Source of the DNA: Rugalucina vietnamica
Lineage: Eukaryota; Mollusca; Bivalvia; Lucinida; Lucinidae
Direction of reading: 5' to 3'
NCBI GenBank assembly: GCA_964017185.1
Contig: OZ024877.1
Coordinates: forward strand, 2,210,006 to 2,274,005
DNA length: 64,000 nucleotides
In this document: piece by piece, positions 19,877 through 32,039 of the stretch
Layout: each line of letters opens with the position of its first letter
Numbering within the stretch: the stretch's first letter is position 1
Program-made: the position numbers and the translations under genes
The notes under the pieces: generated by a model
Database searches by the model: none
Told to the model about the DNA's origin: nothing
What the model saw: only the letters and a program-made list of their open reading frames with translations

Positions 19877-22034
19877 TACTAGTTAGAAGAAACAAATCCA
19901 TTTGCAACAGAAAGATGTATATCTAAAAAGGGGGCTTCAGTATCTGAGATATTGGCTTTGTTCAACTGAAGTTCAGGTGGATAAATTTGATTGACCATAC
20001 CTTCAAAATAAGGGTTGTCAATGTGCAAAAGGTCATCGAGGTACCTAGATGTGGAATTAAAAGCCTCGATAACATCAGCTTGATTATCATGGTTAAGAGA
20101 ATCCATGAAATCCCTTTCGTAGCAGTATAAAAAAAATCAGCTACGAATGGTGCGCAATTTGTACCCATCGGAATTCCAACAATTTGTCTGTATAACTTGG
20201 TCCCAAATCTAATATAAATATTATCAAGGAGATAGGATAAGGCGTCGCATACATTCTGACATGACCAAAGTGTATACCGACTTTGGTCAGAGGTAGTGAA
20301 AAAAGCCTTTCTGTCATTCTAGAATCCGAAATTATTTTTAAAATTTCCAGTAACAATATGTCCAGCGGGTTGATAAACATATTTTGAATCTTTACAATCT
20401 CAAGACTTAGGAGTATTAGCATGGATATCAAGATCAGAAACAAGTTTATTGAAATTAAAAATTGTATTTCTGATTGGTTTGTTATATTTGTAACAAATAA
20501 TAGGAGGTTCTGAATTTTGGAAGTAGGTAGGTATAGACTGTATCACTGATTTATCCTGGAATATGCTTGGTAAATCAATAAAGTCAATTCCTTTATTGAT
20601 GAAAGGAATTTTAATAAAACTTCTAATGTGATTAGATTCGGAATCGATAAATGGACGAAGAGCATGCTGAGTATAACATCTTGTTAACAGTGCAGCCTCA
20701 TACATTTGATGATTTCTATCGTAAAATCTATTAGCCTCTGTGTCCAAGGAACGTAATGCAGCAATAGGTAGAGAACTAAGATACGACAGCATTGGATGTC
20801 GACCGTGAATCCTTAGTTTAACAGCTAAATCATTAAGAGAAATGTTCAATTTCAATGCAGCACACCGTTTACGTTTGTCATTACCCTTTTTCCGTATACC
20901 ATGAGATCTAGAATTACGTTTACGAGAGTCCGAAAGTGTAAGTACATCAAAATCGGGCATTTTGGAAATATTGCCTTCATGGTAAATGTTGTCGTTAAAT
21001 CCCAGTGGAAAGGGTGTTTGCAGTAATTTTATCCATTTAAGTTCAGTTTCAAATCGTTTAATGTCTTTGAATCTAACTGAAGAATTTTCATCATATGAGA
21101 TTTTCTCCACTGGTTGAACTTTAACATCATTTGGAGAATGACCAGTGCGCTTAAAATGCTGGTAAAGAAAGGTATCATTATTTTTGGGCTTTCTGATTCT
21201 ACGATAGTGCTCACCAAATCGTTTTTGCAAAGATCGACAAGTTTGTCCAACATATTGCATCCTACAATTGTTTGTATTTCAAGTAAGAACATATACAAGA
21301 TCAATTGATTTTCAGTCTAAATCAGAATCATTAACCACTGAAAATGTCCTACCATTCACAGATGAAGTGATAGTAGTCTTAGAGCATAAATGTTTGCAAC
21401 AGTTGCACTTCTTGGCATTGCACTTAGAAATATTAGGGTACATTTATAATTTGTAAACTTTGATAAAGAAATGTATTTGTTATGATTCGGAGTGAAATAG
21501 TCCACATTGTAGAACAATTTAAGCAATTTTCTACTCATTGCACTCTTTGACCTTTGGCCCCTGTTCTGACCTAAATAAACATTTTCACATCTGCAGACGG
21601 GCCTAAATCAGATTGGGAAAGCAAAAATAATATTGACTGCATAAACTGGTAATCCAGCCTCCAATGTCTGACAAAGTTAAGAATGAGTTGCTTTCACTAT
21701 CTGTACATTTAGTACTTTGATTATAATTTTCACCAAATTGGTGCCATACGGCAAGCAAATTATCATTTAAAATATATTTTGCACTATTAATCATTAAACC
21801 ACATCAGCTTTATTTATGAGCTTTCAGCCATGCATAGCATAAAATATCAAGAAATTTAACAATTTTGCACTCCATGACCTTTGACCTCTGTACTCACGTA
21901 CACAATCAATTTCAAATCTGTAGACAAGCCTCACGCTTTTCCTCAGACATTGGGCAAGCAGAATATCCTTGTCTACATCCATTAACAAGCCGGCCTCCCT
22001 GGTCTCAAAATTTCAGATTGGATCACTAGTCTAT
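19877..22034 (-). mobile_element. Naiad copy B, internally deleted
   Basis: The minus strand starts at GACTAGTGATCC (22034) and matches copy A almost exactly. It lacks about 0.7 kb of late leader and N-terminal coding sequence, and about 0.8 kb between the linker and the RT middle. It ends at VANGFVSS (19883-19903), so it has no 3' UTR or SECIS. Copies A and B lie in opposite orientation about 10 kb apart and form a large inverted repeat. Confidence 0.85.
20400..21314 (-). pseudogene. Naiad copy B, GIY-YIG nuclease frame with UGA codons
   Basis: The frame contains QYVGQTCRSLQKRFGEH and ends before DCKDSKYVY. It differs from copy A at only three residues over 286 codons. TGAs at 21314-21312, 21281-21279 and 20402-20400 are in register with copy A. 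Preservation of the UGAs in a separate copy argues against random nonsense mutation, though the copies could share a recent parent. Confidence 0.75.
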
Positions 22035-22402
22035 AACTTTTTTAGCCTAACACGGGATATTAATATTGTAACTGGTTGTTTTGTCCATCTTCATTACTAA
22101 AACTTGCTCATGCAATAAACAGATATGTATTTTCTAGCTTTAAAAATTGAAAATTATGATATTTTTTCTTATTTTTGCTCGGCAGGTATACCCCTGCATA
22201 CCCTAGTTTTGCTATGTGAAAGTGGGGTATAAGAGATTATTCATTACACGGACCTTTTTCCTGATGTTCTTATTGTAAGCTCAAGTAATATTATCTTTGG
22301 TTTTGGTTTATGCTAGTCAGAGTAACTATCTTTCTTGAAAATCCCTATTCAGCTTGCTCTGCAAACGTTTTAGTAAAATATTTTTGTGATGTCCTGTATC
22401 AA
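22035..22402. other. Short repeat-scrap interval
   Basis: Contains part of the palindromic-MITE flank (TGCTCGGCAGGTATACCCCTG near 22180) and otherwise AT-rich sequence. No gene seen. Confidence 0.4.
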
Positions 22403-23515
22403 GGTAAAAGTAGTAAGCAATGATCAGGAAATGGCGCAATCAGAAAGAAATACCCACTTCAAAAATCGTGGTGGGAACACCTTTAATAAGCAATAAACAA
22501 TCAGGGACCTACACTATAAGAAAACATACCGTAAGAAAAGTGAGCAGCTATTTTCCCAGGAGGCGACCACTTAGTAACCCAAGCTTAATTAAAAATATGA
22601 AAAAAAAAGTGCAAGCATCACAAAAATTCAACACTTAAACATAAAACAAGATGAACCACAGTCGTATCGCCTTGGAACGATCAGTAATATACAATTGCTG
22701 GGCCAGGCGCGTTTAAACTATTTTTCAGGCTTACCTCACCCTCAGCTTCTGCAGTGGTTTAGTTAGTTATTTGTTCGGTCCTCGTGGCGAATCTCTTACT
22801 TGTCAATGAATCATCAAGGACCAACAAATAAATCTTGATAACGTCTTGATAAACCAAAAACGAGGACTCACAGCTACAATAAGCTGCCCGGCGATGGAGA
22901 GCCCTGGGCGCCAAACAACATCACTGAAACTCTGGTGCAAAATAAAAAAACACCAGGTAAACCCCGGTGGGTCAAGCAACAGACAAGAAGCTCCGGGCCC
23001 AACTAACTAAAATAAATAGCTTTAAGTCGGGGTCATCATAAAGTCTGACACCCGACGCACCGGCATGCCATTAAAGAAGGGACTATATTTATAAACCATG
23101 ACTGGGTTAAAAAAAAAACTAAGCATACAGACTGTAGCATAACATTTAAGTTATATCCGATAAGTTTGTAACGTATAATAATCGTTTCTAAACTGAAAAG
23201 AAAAATCATTCTTTCCTATAAGTTTCTTACATTTGTAAAGCAAGTCACCATAAAATCCTGGTTCTGAAAGGCCGTCACGTAAAAGCGCCTATTACAAGGT
23301 GATACTTCTGTTGTGGTTGTAATTGTTTTATGTGTTATGTTTTGGAGTCGAATCGATTTTACAGGCGCCTAACCTCACCCTCATTTTCTACAGCGGTTCA
23401 CAACATGTAGTTAGTTGTTTGGTCCTCGTTGTGAATCTCTAAATAGTCAATGAATCATCAAGGACAAACAAAAAAATCATGATAACCACCCTGATGCATC
23501 AACCAGAGGACCATT
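22403..23515 (-). mobile_element. Rearranged Naiad 3' fragments
   Basis: 22403-23290 is a minus-strand Naiad 3' UTR plus RT tail of the older subfamily, with the SECIS ATGA still present (near 23070). 23290-23345 is a plus-strand 3' UTR scrap, and 23345-23515 is another minus-strand piece. The mosaic suggests repeated inverted insertions or template switching. Confidence 0.65.
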
Positions 23516-24097
23516 GGTCCTGAAATCGCTGACCTGAGATTCGGTCTTGCATGACCTTTAGCTAAGGTCATGTTGGTCAATGTAAAAAGTAAACTTGACA
23601 TCTAATACTCAATTATCCTATAGACATAGTGCAGAGCCTATGGAGACAAAACTATGGTTAAATAAGTTAACGAAAATTAAACAATATGAGTTAATTTTGT
23701 ACCACCCTGACCTTTAGTACACTTGTTCTATTCATATGTGCCATGGCAAAACAAAGTCTATCGTTAGTGGCTGTACTTTCCATACCATCATAATGAAGAC
23801 ACTGATAAGCTGCTCTGTTGTCAAACAGCTGATCTCACAGCTGATCTCAATCTTTATTTTGTATTAAAAGGTCATGTTCCTGCTAGTTTATTTGCACTGG
23901 CTGATCACATGTAGATTTACAAAGGTACCTTTTTATGGCAAATACAGGAAGTCTTATTGTGCCTCACAAGAGTACAAAGCTGTGTCACAACAAAACTTTT
24001 CTTAATGAACTTTACTTTTTGTACAGTTACAGTAAGACAAAGACACTGATCACCTGCTCAGTTGTAACAAGCTGGTCTGGATCTTACGGTCTATAGG
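23516..24097. repeat. Unclassified dispersed repeat
   Basis: A block (GTGCAGAGCCTATGGAGACAAAAC region, about 23620-23690) recurs near 63310-63380, so this is dispersed repeat DNA. No coding frame recognised. Confidence 0.4.
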
Positions 24098-24288
24098 ATA
24101 AAACAGATAGTCAACTGATTTTTTCTTCATGTGCTGTGTTTTGGAAATTAATTGATAGTTTGAGTGATCTTTCATCAGGACCCTTTTACTCGCCATCGGC
24201 TCGTAAAAGGTCCTGATGAAAGGTCATTGAGCTATGAATTAATTTCCAAAACACAGCACTTCAAGAAAGAATCAGTTGATTATCTATA
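24098..24288. repeat. ~190-bp hairpin repeat
   Basis: Two arms of about 90 bp (for example CATCAGGACC and GGTCCTGATG near the centre, TTGGAAATTAATT and its complement outside) pair around CGCCATCGGC. MITE-like. Confidence 0.7.
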
Positions 24289-24299
24289 ACATAATAAAT

Positions 24300-25740
24300 G
24301 AAAAAAAAAACCTTTTTTGGGGCCCCAGCAACCAATCAAAATAAGGTATTAGGGCAAAAGTAATATAAAACATACAGGACTACTAAATAAACATTTCTGC
24401 AGAAACTGAAAGTAGCCATAGCAACCAGAGTTCTTATCTGACTGGAACAAGAAAACATTTTTCTGTAGAGGCTAATGCCAGAAACATGTATGCAATGTAT
24501 CAGCTTCATAAAGCACACAGTTTCTGAGAAGAAGATTTTTAAAGATTTTTTTCAAAAATTGGCCCTTTTTGGGGCCCCAGCAACCAATCAAAATATGCGA
24601 TCAGGATGACGGTCATCTGAAACGTAGTGCATTACTCAATAAACATTTCTCTAAAAATAAAAATGAGACTGCAGAAATAGCAAATTTTTACTTTTTCCAT
24701 TATAAGTCTATGGAAACTGAAAGTTGTCATAGCAACCAGAGTTCTTATCTGACTGGAACAAAAACAAATTTTGTAGAGGCTAATGCCAGGAACATGTATG
24801 CAAAGTATCAGCTTCATAAAGCAAACAGTTTCTGAGAAGAAGATTGTTAAAGATTTTGTTTTCGAAAATTTGCCCTTTTTGGGGCCCCTCATCTGAAACG
24901 TAGTGCATTACTCAATAAGCATTTCTCTAAAAATAAAATTCGAATGTCTCCAATGAGACTGCAGAAATAGCAAATTTTCACTTTTCCCATTATAAGTCTA
25001 TGGAAACTGAAAGTTGCCATAGCAACCAGAGTTCTAAACTGACTGGAACAAAAAAAATACTTTTTTGTAGAGGCTAATGCCAGGAACATGTATGCAAAGA
25101 ATCAACTTCATAAAGCAAACAGTTTCTGAGAAGAAGATTTTTAAAGATTTCTTTTCAAAAATTTGCCCTTTTTGGGGCCCCAGCAACCAATCAAAATAAG
25201 CGATCAGGATGAAGGTCGTCTGAAACATAGTCCATTACTCAAAAACATTTCTCTAAAAATAAAATTCAAATATCTCCAATGAGACTGCAGAAATAGCAAA
25301 TTTTCACTTTTCCCATTATAAGTCTATGGAAACTGAAAGTTACCATAGCAACAAGAGTTCTTATGTGAATAGAACAAAAAAAAAACAACTTTTTTTGTAG
25401 AGGCTAATGCCAGCAACATGTATGCAAAGTATCAGCTTCATAAAGCAAACAGTTTCTGAGGAGAAGATTTTTAAAGATTTTTTCGAAAATTTGTCCTTTT
25501 TGGGGCCCCAGCAACCAATCAAAATAAGCGATCAGGATGAAGGTCATCTGATATGTAGAGCACTACATAATTAACATTTCTCTATAAATAAAACTCAAAT
25601 ATCTCCAATGAGAAAGCAAAAAATTGCTATTTCCACTTTTTTCCATTATAAGTCTATGGGACATATAAGTTGCCATGCCAACCAGAGTTATCCAATCTAA
25701 ACAAAAAACAAAAAAATTTGGTTCCCCCTCCCCCCCCCCA
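24300..25740. repeat. ~310-bp tandem repeat, about five units
   Basis: Repeated blocks TTTTTGGGGCCCCAGCAACC and AACTGAAAGTTGCCATAGCA, and the GTAGAGGCTAATGCCAG block, recur near 24310, 24570, 24880, 25175 and 25500. The array ends in GACGGACGACGACGGACG and a GCTCACCTTTGAGCC hairpin (25857-25892), the end seen in other repeats of this window. Frames inside it are repeat translations, not genes. Confidence 0.75.
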
Positions 25741-25892
25741 CTCCTGTGGATGCTTTATGCCAAATATCAAAAGTTTTGGCCACACAGCTTCAGAGGAGAT
25801 GTCATTTGAAATTGTGGACGACGGACGACGACGGACGATGGATACCTACCTATCCTATAAGCTCACCTTTGAGCCTTCGGCTAAGGTGAGCT

Positions 25893-26430
25893 AAACACGA
25901 GGACTCAACAGACCGAGGATGGAGAACCCTGGGCGCCGAATAACTTACTGAAATCCGGAGCAAACGAAAATCACCAGTTGAATCCCGGTGGGCCAAGCAA
26001 CAGACAAGAAGCTCCGGCCCCAACCCAACTTCAACGCGCGAAACAGCCAAAAACTTCGAAAACTATTTTCTAAATTTTATCGCAGACACTATGAATTGAT
26101 TTCCAAATTTAATGTCGGGCTAAAGACGCTTTTACACGAGGGCCTTTCGACACCAGAATGTTATGGTAACTTGGTTTACAAATTCAAGAAACATATAGGG
26201 AGGAATCCTTTTTTTCTTTTCAGTTCAGAAAAATTATCACACGTTACAGACGTATAGGTTATAATTTAAATGTTATGCGACAGTCTGCATACTGAATTCC
26301 TACAATTTGTCTGTATAGCTTGATTCCAAATCTAATATAAATATTATCCAGGAGATAGGTTAAGGTGTCGCATACATTCTGACATGACTAAAGTGTATAT
26401 CGACTTTTGTCAGAGGGAGTGAAAATCTTT
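25893..26430. mobile_element. Three-piece Naiad mosaic
   Basis: 25893-26030 is minus-strand 3' UTR, 26030-26290 is plus-strand RT tail (GLKTLLHEGLSTPECYG), and 26290-26430 is minus-strand RT middle. The orientation flips twice in 540 bp. All pieces belong to the older, diverged subfamily. Confidence 0.7.
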
Positions 26431-27004
26431 TTAGCCGGGTATAGTAATAAGCCTCTTATTGTATCGATCCTGGGCATAGCAATATTCACAGTGAATATTC
26501 AATAACAAGATACCGGTGCATCATTTCGAAATTTTAAGACAACTAAAATAATTACAATTTTGTGTTGCTCAACATAATAAAATCCGGGATCACTCACGAT
26601 GTTAACTTATCATGACATTGGATATTAATATCTGTCACCATACAAAAAAAAAACAAAAAAAAAAACAAAAAAAAACGCTGAATTAGTTTTCTGTTGTGCA
26701 ATACGCTAACCAATGCGTGTGTCTGTTTTCTGATTCCAAAATACATGTACTTCAAACCGACCATTACCTCCGAATAACTCCTTTTGTCTCCCTTCCACTT
26801 AAAATGGACAATACATTGAGTTATTAGTGAACATAACTTCAGTTTAAACATAGTCCACAGACCGCGACAGTTTACTTTTTTGTTTGACAGTTACCTTTTC
26901 TAAACGCCCGTCGCAGTATTTAGTCATCGGATTTTAGTCGACATATTTGCGTTTTCATTCTGCAGTCGTGTCATTTGAGGACTGTCTGTCGCAGAAATTT
27001 CAAG

Positions 27005-27101
27005 ATGTCTACCACGAATTACGACAAATGTGAAAAATTATTCTGTGGATCATGGAAAATATCAAAGGATGAAAATATGGAAAAATTCCTGGCAGCTTCG
27101 G
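27005..27101 (+). CDS. Fatty-acid-binding-protein-like, exon 1
   Basis: Exon 1 of a four-exon gene for a ~149-residue cytosolic lipid carrier of the FABP (calycin) family. It reads MSTTNYDKCEKLF, then CGSWKISKDENMEKFLAASG. The GxWK...EN(M)(E)xFL pattern is the conserved FABP first beta-strand and helix signature. The ATG is the first in frame after a likely 5' UTR. The donor is GTGAGT at 27102, phase 1. The four exons (97, 179, 114, 60 nt coding) follow the classic three-intron FABP plan. The protein is longer than the usual ~132 residues because of an N-terminal extension and longer loops. The family binds fatty acids or other hydrophobic ligands; the ligand is unknown here. Confidence 0.85.
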
Positions 27102-27544
27102 GTGAGTTTGATAAAACTTAAAGATAATTTTCTCCAAACGGAATTAATGGACTTCGATCATGAACTTAAGAGATTGTATTGTCTGAGAAAATATGATTCG
27201 GTAATCTAATACTTTGTAGGAAAAATTGTCAGGATAGCAGCAGCTTTTGGTTGGTATCGGGTGCATTTCCTTTTAACGAGAGATGCTAAAATTTAAAACG
27301 GATGCTAAGAATCCTAAGCACATTGATTCATATAGATTAAATCCAAACCACACACTTTATTTCTGGAAAGAAACAGACAAAACAAGCTGTCAAAGTAAAA
27401 TAGAAAGCTTATTGCCAGTAAGAGCTATTGCCAGTAAGGTTGTCATTACGCTTCAAGCAAAGAAACTTTGTGTGAAATATATGTAATTGTATTCTATTGT
27501 TTATGAATAAACAGACAACAGACGAAAACTGTTGTTTATCATGA

Positions 27545-27603
27545 AAACAAGTTCTTTCTTTCTGATTGCGCTATAATTTCCTGATCATTGCCTACTTGTA
27601 CAT
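27545..27603 (+). mobile_element. Naiad 3'-terminal scrap in FABP intron 1
   Basis: Last ~55 bp of a Naiad 3' UTR (TTTCCTGATCATTGCCTACT, plus strand), older subfamily. It is flanked by TTTC-rich sequence. Confidence 0.6.
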
Positions 27604-28663
27604 TTCTCTGATACAAGAATGTGTAGCACATCTATTGAGAAGGTTACAGTTTCTTTCTTTAAATTTCATTTTGTGCTATGTTCTCACCAGCATGGCGTTA
27701 AAAGCATATGACGTCGCGCACGCTGTTGGGGAATTTTTGTACAAGGCAACGAAAAACTTACAAGACTAAGCCGGTTTGTTTGCTATTTAAACAATGGATT
27801 TTGGAGTATCTTTGGCTCGTCTTTGACATTAGTAATGATATAAAAATGTCATATTTTTATCGCACTTTAGGCAATATATTTTAAGAAAATGCCGATTTTT
27901 AATGAAAAATCGCATGTTAACTTGTAACAAAAATAAACGGTTGCTCTTAAGAAACTGGCAATATCTCGGTCATTTTGACGCCAAACAATTGCGACAAACT
28001 TCTTACGTTTAACAGGCAATGCCACAATTTACACCATGCCACTTTTTTGTTTTCCCAGCTTAAATAAGCACATTACGGACAATCACGAGAACAGGAAAAC
28101 GTTTTAACTTTTCGTAAAATTACGCCAAATTTCTCGGAAGGTGTTTTTTATTAAGCTAGTTTTCGAAAATCAAAACAAGTAGGATGTTAATTTTTATATG
28201 GTAGGAATGCACATTGTCTTAAGATTCCAAAACACAAAACGATACTGAATTGTCATTTCAAATGCAAGTTTAAAATTCGAAATCGCAAGTCTTACAAAAT
28301 GTCCCAAATCGCGGCAAAATTGTTTTAAAACATATAGACCAATGTTTGTCCAATGTATTTGTCATAAACATGATGTAAATATACAAAAATATAATATTGA
28401 TGATAATGAACATAGCATAAAATACTTTCTCTGAAAACTTCAAGTAAATGCGCTGATGTACAGAACCGCAATTTAAATTTTCGCAAGTCTTACAAAATGT
28501 CCCACGACGCAAAATTTAGCGCCGACGTCAGAGTAAATTACGTAATTATAACAAAACACTCAAACGACGTTTTGACGTTACGAATATTTCCCCAATATCT
28601 TGCGATTTGTCATATATATATATATAACTTAATCGCATTTATCATGTATATGATTTATTTAAG

Positions 28664-28842
28664 GCATGAACGAACAGATGAAAACTTTTATTCGTCATGA
28701 AAACGAGTTCACCATAATAAGAGTAGGAAATACATTCGTTGAAAAAGCTGTAGTTGATGGAGTCGCGTTTGAGATGAAACTACCAATCAACGAAGAGGTA
28801 GAGTGGAAAGAACAAGAGGAAAATTCCATCTTTCATGTTAAG
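28664..28842 (+). CDS. Fatty-acid-binding-protein-like, exon 2
   Basis: Begins after TTTATTTAAG with GC, completing the glycine codon from exon 1. It encodes MNEQMKTFIRHENEFTIIRV, then FEMKLPINEEVEWKEQEE, and ends HVK in phase 0 at a GTAAGC donor (28843). The alternating strands and the acidic E(E)V(E) turn match the second FABP exon, usually ~173 nt and here 179. Intron 1 (about 1.56 kb) holds a Naiad 3' end at 27545-27603 and little else. Confidence 0.85.
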
Positions 28843-29229
28843 GTAAGCCATGATTGGTAAATAATGTGGTTGTGAGCGGGATTTAGTTTCTTGTATCGGT
28901 ATGCTATGATTGGTTGAGAAGTCTGTAGAGGGCGGAGTTACGTTTGAGCTGAAACTGCCAATCAACAAAATGACAAGTTTTACCATAAATCTGACCCCCG
29001 TAGTGCCGGGCTTTTAGCAGGGCTTTAAAAACCGAAAAGTTAAACGCCCCGCTATTCCCCGGCCCTTCTGGGACCGTGGATACAACTGACCGGTGCATTA
29101 TCTCACGCTCATAACGTTATACTATATAGTTGCCCCAGTTCCTAGTAGCCGACATGATGACCACGTACATAGCCATATGTACATGCATGTTTTCTTTCCT
29201 TACCCTATCTTGACTGAGAGTGGCCTGTG

Positions 29230-30620
29230 GTTTTAGCTGGCTCACAAAATGGGCTTCTAGGATGGCCATGATCCGGCGTCCGTCGGTCCGTCAGTCGTCC
29301 ACACTTTTCAAAGATCTTCTACTCTGAAACCGCTTGGCCAATTTTATATGAAGCATCTATGGGATAGGGAAACAATTTGTTTATAAATAATCTAGGTCAC
29401 ATGACCAAGATGGCCGCCATGCTCATATATGCGGAAAACCCTTAAAATTCTTCTCCGGAACCACTGGACCGATTTCAACGAAACTTGGCATGAAGTATCG
29501 GGGGATTGGAGTACTACAATGTATTTATAAATCATGACCTTTGGATGACCTTGACCTATTTTACGGCAAGGTCAACATAGGTCGCCCATGCATTTGAATT
29601 GGCAAAATTGTTAAAATTTCATTTGAAAGAAAAAACTTGCAGGAAATGGGCAAATGGACTGAAGATATGTGATTCTGAAAAAAAAATTGGACCCCAGGGG
29701 TGTGTCTGCCCCACCCCGGGGCAACATACATGTATATTACAATAATATTCAAAGATCTTCTTCTCTGAAACCACTTGGCCAATCCAAGCCAAATTTTATA
29801 GGAAGCATCTATGGGAAGGGGAAATCAATGTGTAAATAAATAATTTAGGTCACAAGATCAAGATGGCCGCCATGCCCATATATGGTAAAAATCTTTAAAA
29901 TTCTTCTTCTCCGAAACCACTGGACTGATTTCAACGAAACTTGGCATGAATTATTGGGACTGAAGTACTACAACGTATTTATAAATCATGACCTTTGGAT
30001 GACCTTGACCTATTTTACGGCAAGGTAAACAAAGGTTGCTCATGCATTTGAACGGGGAAAATTGTTAAAAATGTCATTTGAAAGAAAAACAAACTTGCAG
30101 GAAATGGGCAAATGGACTGAAGATATGTGATTCTGAAAAAAATTTGGACCCCAGGGGTTGGTCTGCCCCCACCCCGGGCAATATGCATGTATTTTACAAT
30201 AATATCCAGAGGTCTTCTTCTCTTTAACCGCTTGGCCAATCAAAGCCAAATTTTATATGAAGCATCTATAGAAAAGGGGAACCAATGTGTAAATAAAGAA
30301 TCCAGGTCACAAGACCAAGATGGCCGCCATGCCTATATATGGTAAAACGCTTCAAAAATCTTCTTCTCCGGAACCGATTAACCGATTTCAAAGAAACTTG
30401 GCATGAAGCACAGATGACTCAAGTACTACACTGCATATATAAATCATGACCCTGTGATGGGCTTGACCTATTTAAGACAAGGTAAACATGGGCTGCCTAT
30501 ATATTTGAATGGGTAAACTGTTAAAATGTCATTTGAAGGGGAAATCTTGTAGGAAATTGGCAAATGGACAGGATATTGATTATTCTGAAAACAATGGCCC
30601 CAGGGCTTCATCTGCCCCAA
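29230..30620 (-). repeat. Dispersed repeat, three ~460-bp units in FABP intron 2
   Basis: Units near 29280, 29750 and 30200 each contain AAAGATCTTCT, AAGATGGCCGCCATG, GACCTTGACCTATTTTACGG and a GGACCCCAGGGG block. The same family fills 38468-39902, 57170-57520 and 60840-61730. The short frames inside are repeat translations. Confidence 0.8.
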
Positions 30621-31055
30621 TACTGGGACTATTTTCTATAAACCAAACATGTTTATTGGTATATACAGCAGATTTCAAGTGAGCGTGGTCTTCTGGTTCA
30701 TTATCTGTCATTTTTTCAATAACATTTATAACCTTCTCAGCCATATAAAACAAATTTTAAACAATGTGTTAACATAAAAATTTACAAGCCCATGAATCAA
30801 AGACAATGTTAGTATATCCTGGACTTATCTGACCTATTTTAACATTAATATATAGTAAATATTGAGAATACTGGAAAGAAAATGCACTTCTTTTCTTGAT
30901 GGACATTACTGAAATTCTACGTTTTGGACATCAATTAGTTAAAAAGCTCATATCCATAAACACCATGACGCCGTCATATTCAAATAAAACAATCAGTCCA
31001 GTGGGATTATAGTCTTATGAATGTAGACACTGACAAGCTTTATTTTACCTTTCAG

Positions 31056-31169
31056 ACGATCGCAACGTATAAAGATGGCGTCTGGTCCCAATTAACGACA
31101 CCGATGAACGAGGATGGCGGCAAAACACAATCGATGAAATCTTACCTTGACGGAGGCGACCTCGTGTCG
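31056..31169 (+). CDS. Fatty-acid-binding-protein-like, exon 3
   Basis: Lies between TTTCAG and a GTAAAT donor, phase 0 at both ends, 114 nt against ~102 nt in typical FABP genes. It reads TIATYKDGVWSQLTTP, then MKSYLDGGDLVS. Intron 2 (about 2.2 kb) is filled by dispersed repeats at 29230-30620. Confidence 0.8.
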
Positions 31170-31249
31170 GTAAATATCATAATAGTAGTTATATAAGTAA
31201 ACTGGTGTAAATAAGTTAATTTAGGTTATAATTTTCAATTGATTCTAAA

Positions 31250-31560
31250 AAAAGTAGGCAATGATCAGGAAATGGCGCAATCAGAAAGAAATTCCCACTC
31301 CACAAACCGAGGGGTGGGAAAAACTAAAATGACACATAGGTACTTATACCAAGGTACTTACACCAAGAAAACATATCGTTAGACAAGTGAGCAGTTATTT
31401 CCCAAAAGGCGGCCACTCGGTTACCCGAACTTAACTAAACATGAAAACGTACATAAGGCTCAAACAGCACAAAATTCGACTCCAAAACACAAAATAAATA
31501 GAACCAAAACAGAAGTATCGCCTTGGAACGATCAGTAATATACAATTGCTTTATGTTCAA
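31250..31560 (-). mobile_element. Naiad 3' UTR fragment in FABP intron 3
   Basis: The last ~310 bp of the Naiad 3' UTR (older type), ending at GCAATGATCAGGAAATGGCG on the plus strand. A 5'-truncated insertion in the intron just after exon 3. Confidence 0.75.
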
Positions 31561-31754
31561 ACGCTCTATATAAATTATAACATCATATATAACAGTTTCA
31601 AACATGTGAATTTGATGAAAATTTGGATAAAATTTAATCGAAGTTAAACGTTGAAAATCTTCACATTGTAGGCAAAATCATTTATACACTACCATTGTCT
31701 TTCACAGAAGTAGGTCATGTCGTGAAATTCCGAACGGCAGCTGTTCTGATTAAC

Positions 31755-31985
31755 TCATTAAAGCCTGGCGTCCTTTTCGTGGGACATAGGCAAACAGCAT
31801 AGCCCCAGATGTGACGCCGCAGAACGCGGCTCCCATCTGGGGCTATTCTGTTTGCTTATAGGAATTTCATCAAAAAAAAAATAAATGAAAATTAAAAATC
31901 ACTCCTAACACCCCTAAAAAAGAAAGTGGACTCGTCCAATTGATAACGATGGGAGAATCAATTCGTCAAATATGGGTTAAATTGG
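31755..31985 (+). repeat. Hairpin repeat, AGCCCCAGATG family
   Basis: Contains a stem from CATAGCCCCAGATG and its complement around a GCCGC-rich loop (31797-31856). An inverted relative lies at 44710-44945 with the same flanking blocks (CGTCAAATATGGGTTAA and GCCTGGCGTCC). Confidence 0.7.
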
Positions 31986-32039
31986 ACGTTCGTGATTTCC
32001 TAATCTGATCTAAAACTTCGCTGTGTGCACCTGTCAGCG

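Noticed and set aside
9802-22034. Hammerhead ribozymes in the Naiad leaders
   Set aside because: I looked for CTGANGA with a following GAAA in the leaders and found none with pairing stems. N-terminal-nuclease elements are known to lack the canonical motif.
24190-24215. CTGATGA-GAAAG near 24.2 kb as a ribozyme core
   Set aside because: No stem II between the two boxes and no stem I; it is part of a long DNA hairpin.
24569-25228. Several short frames at 24.5-25.2 kb
   Set aside because: They repeat with the ~310-bp tandem unit on both strands and have no splice context.
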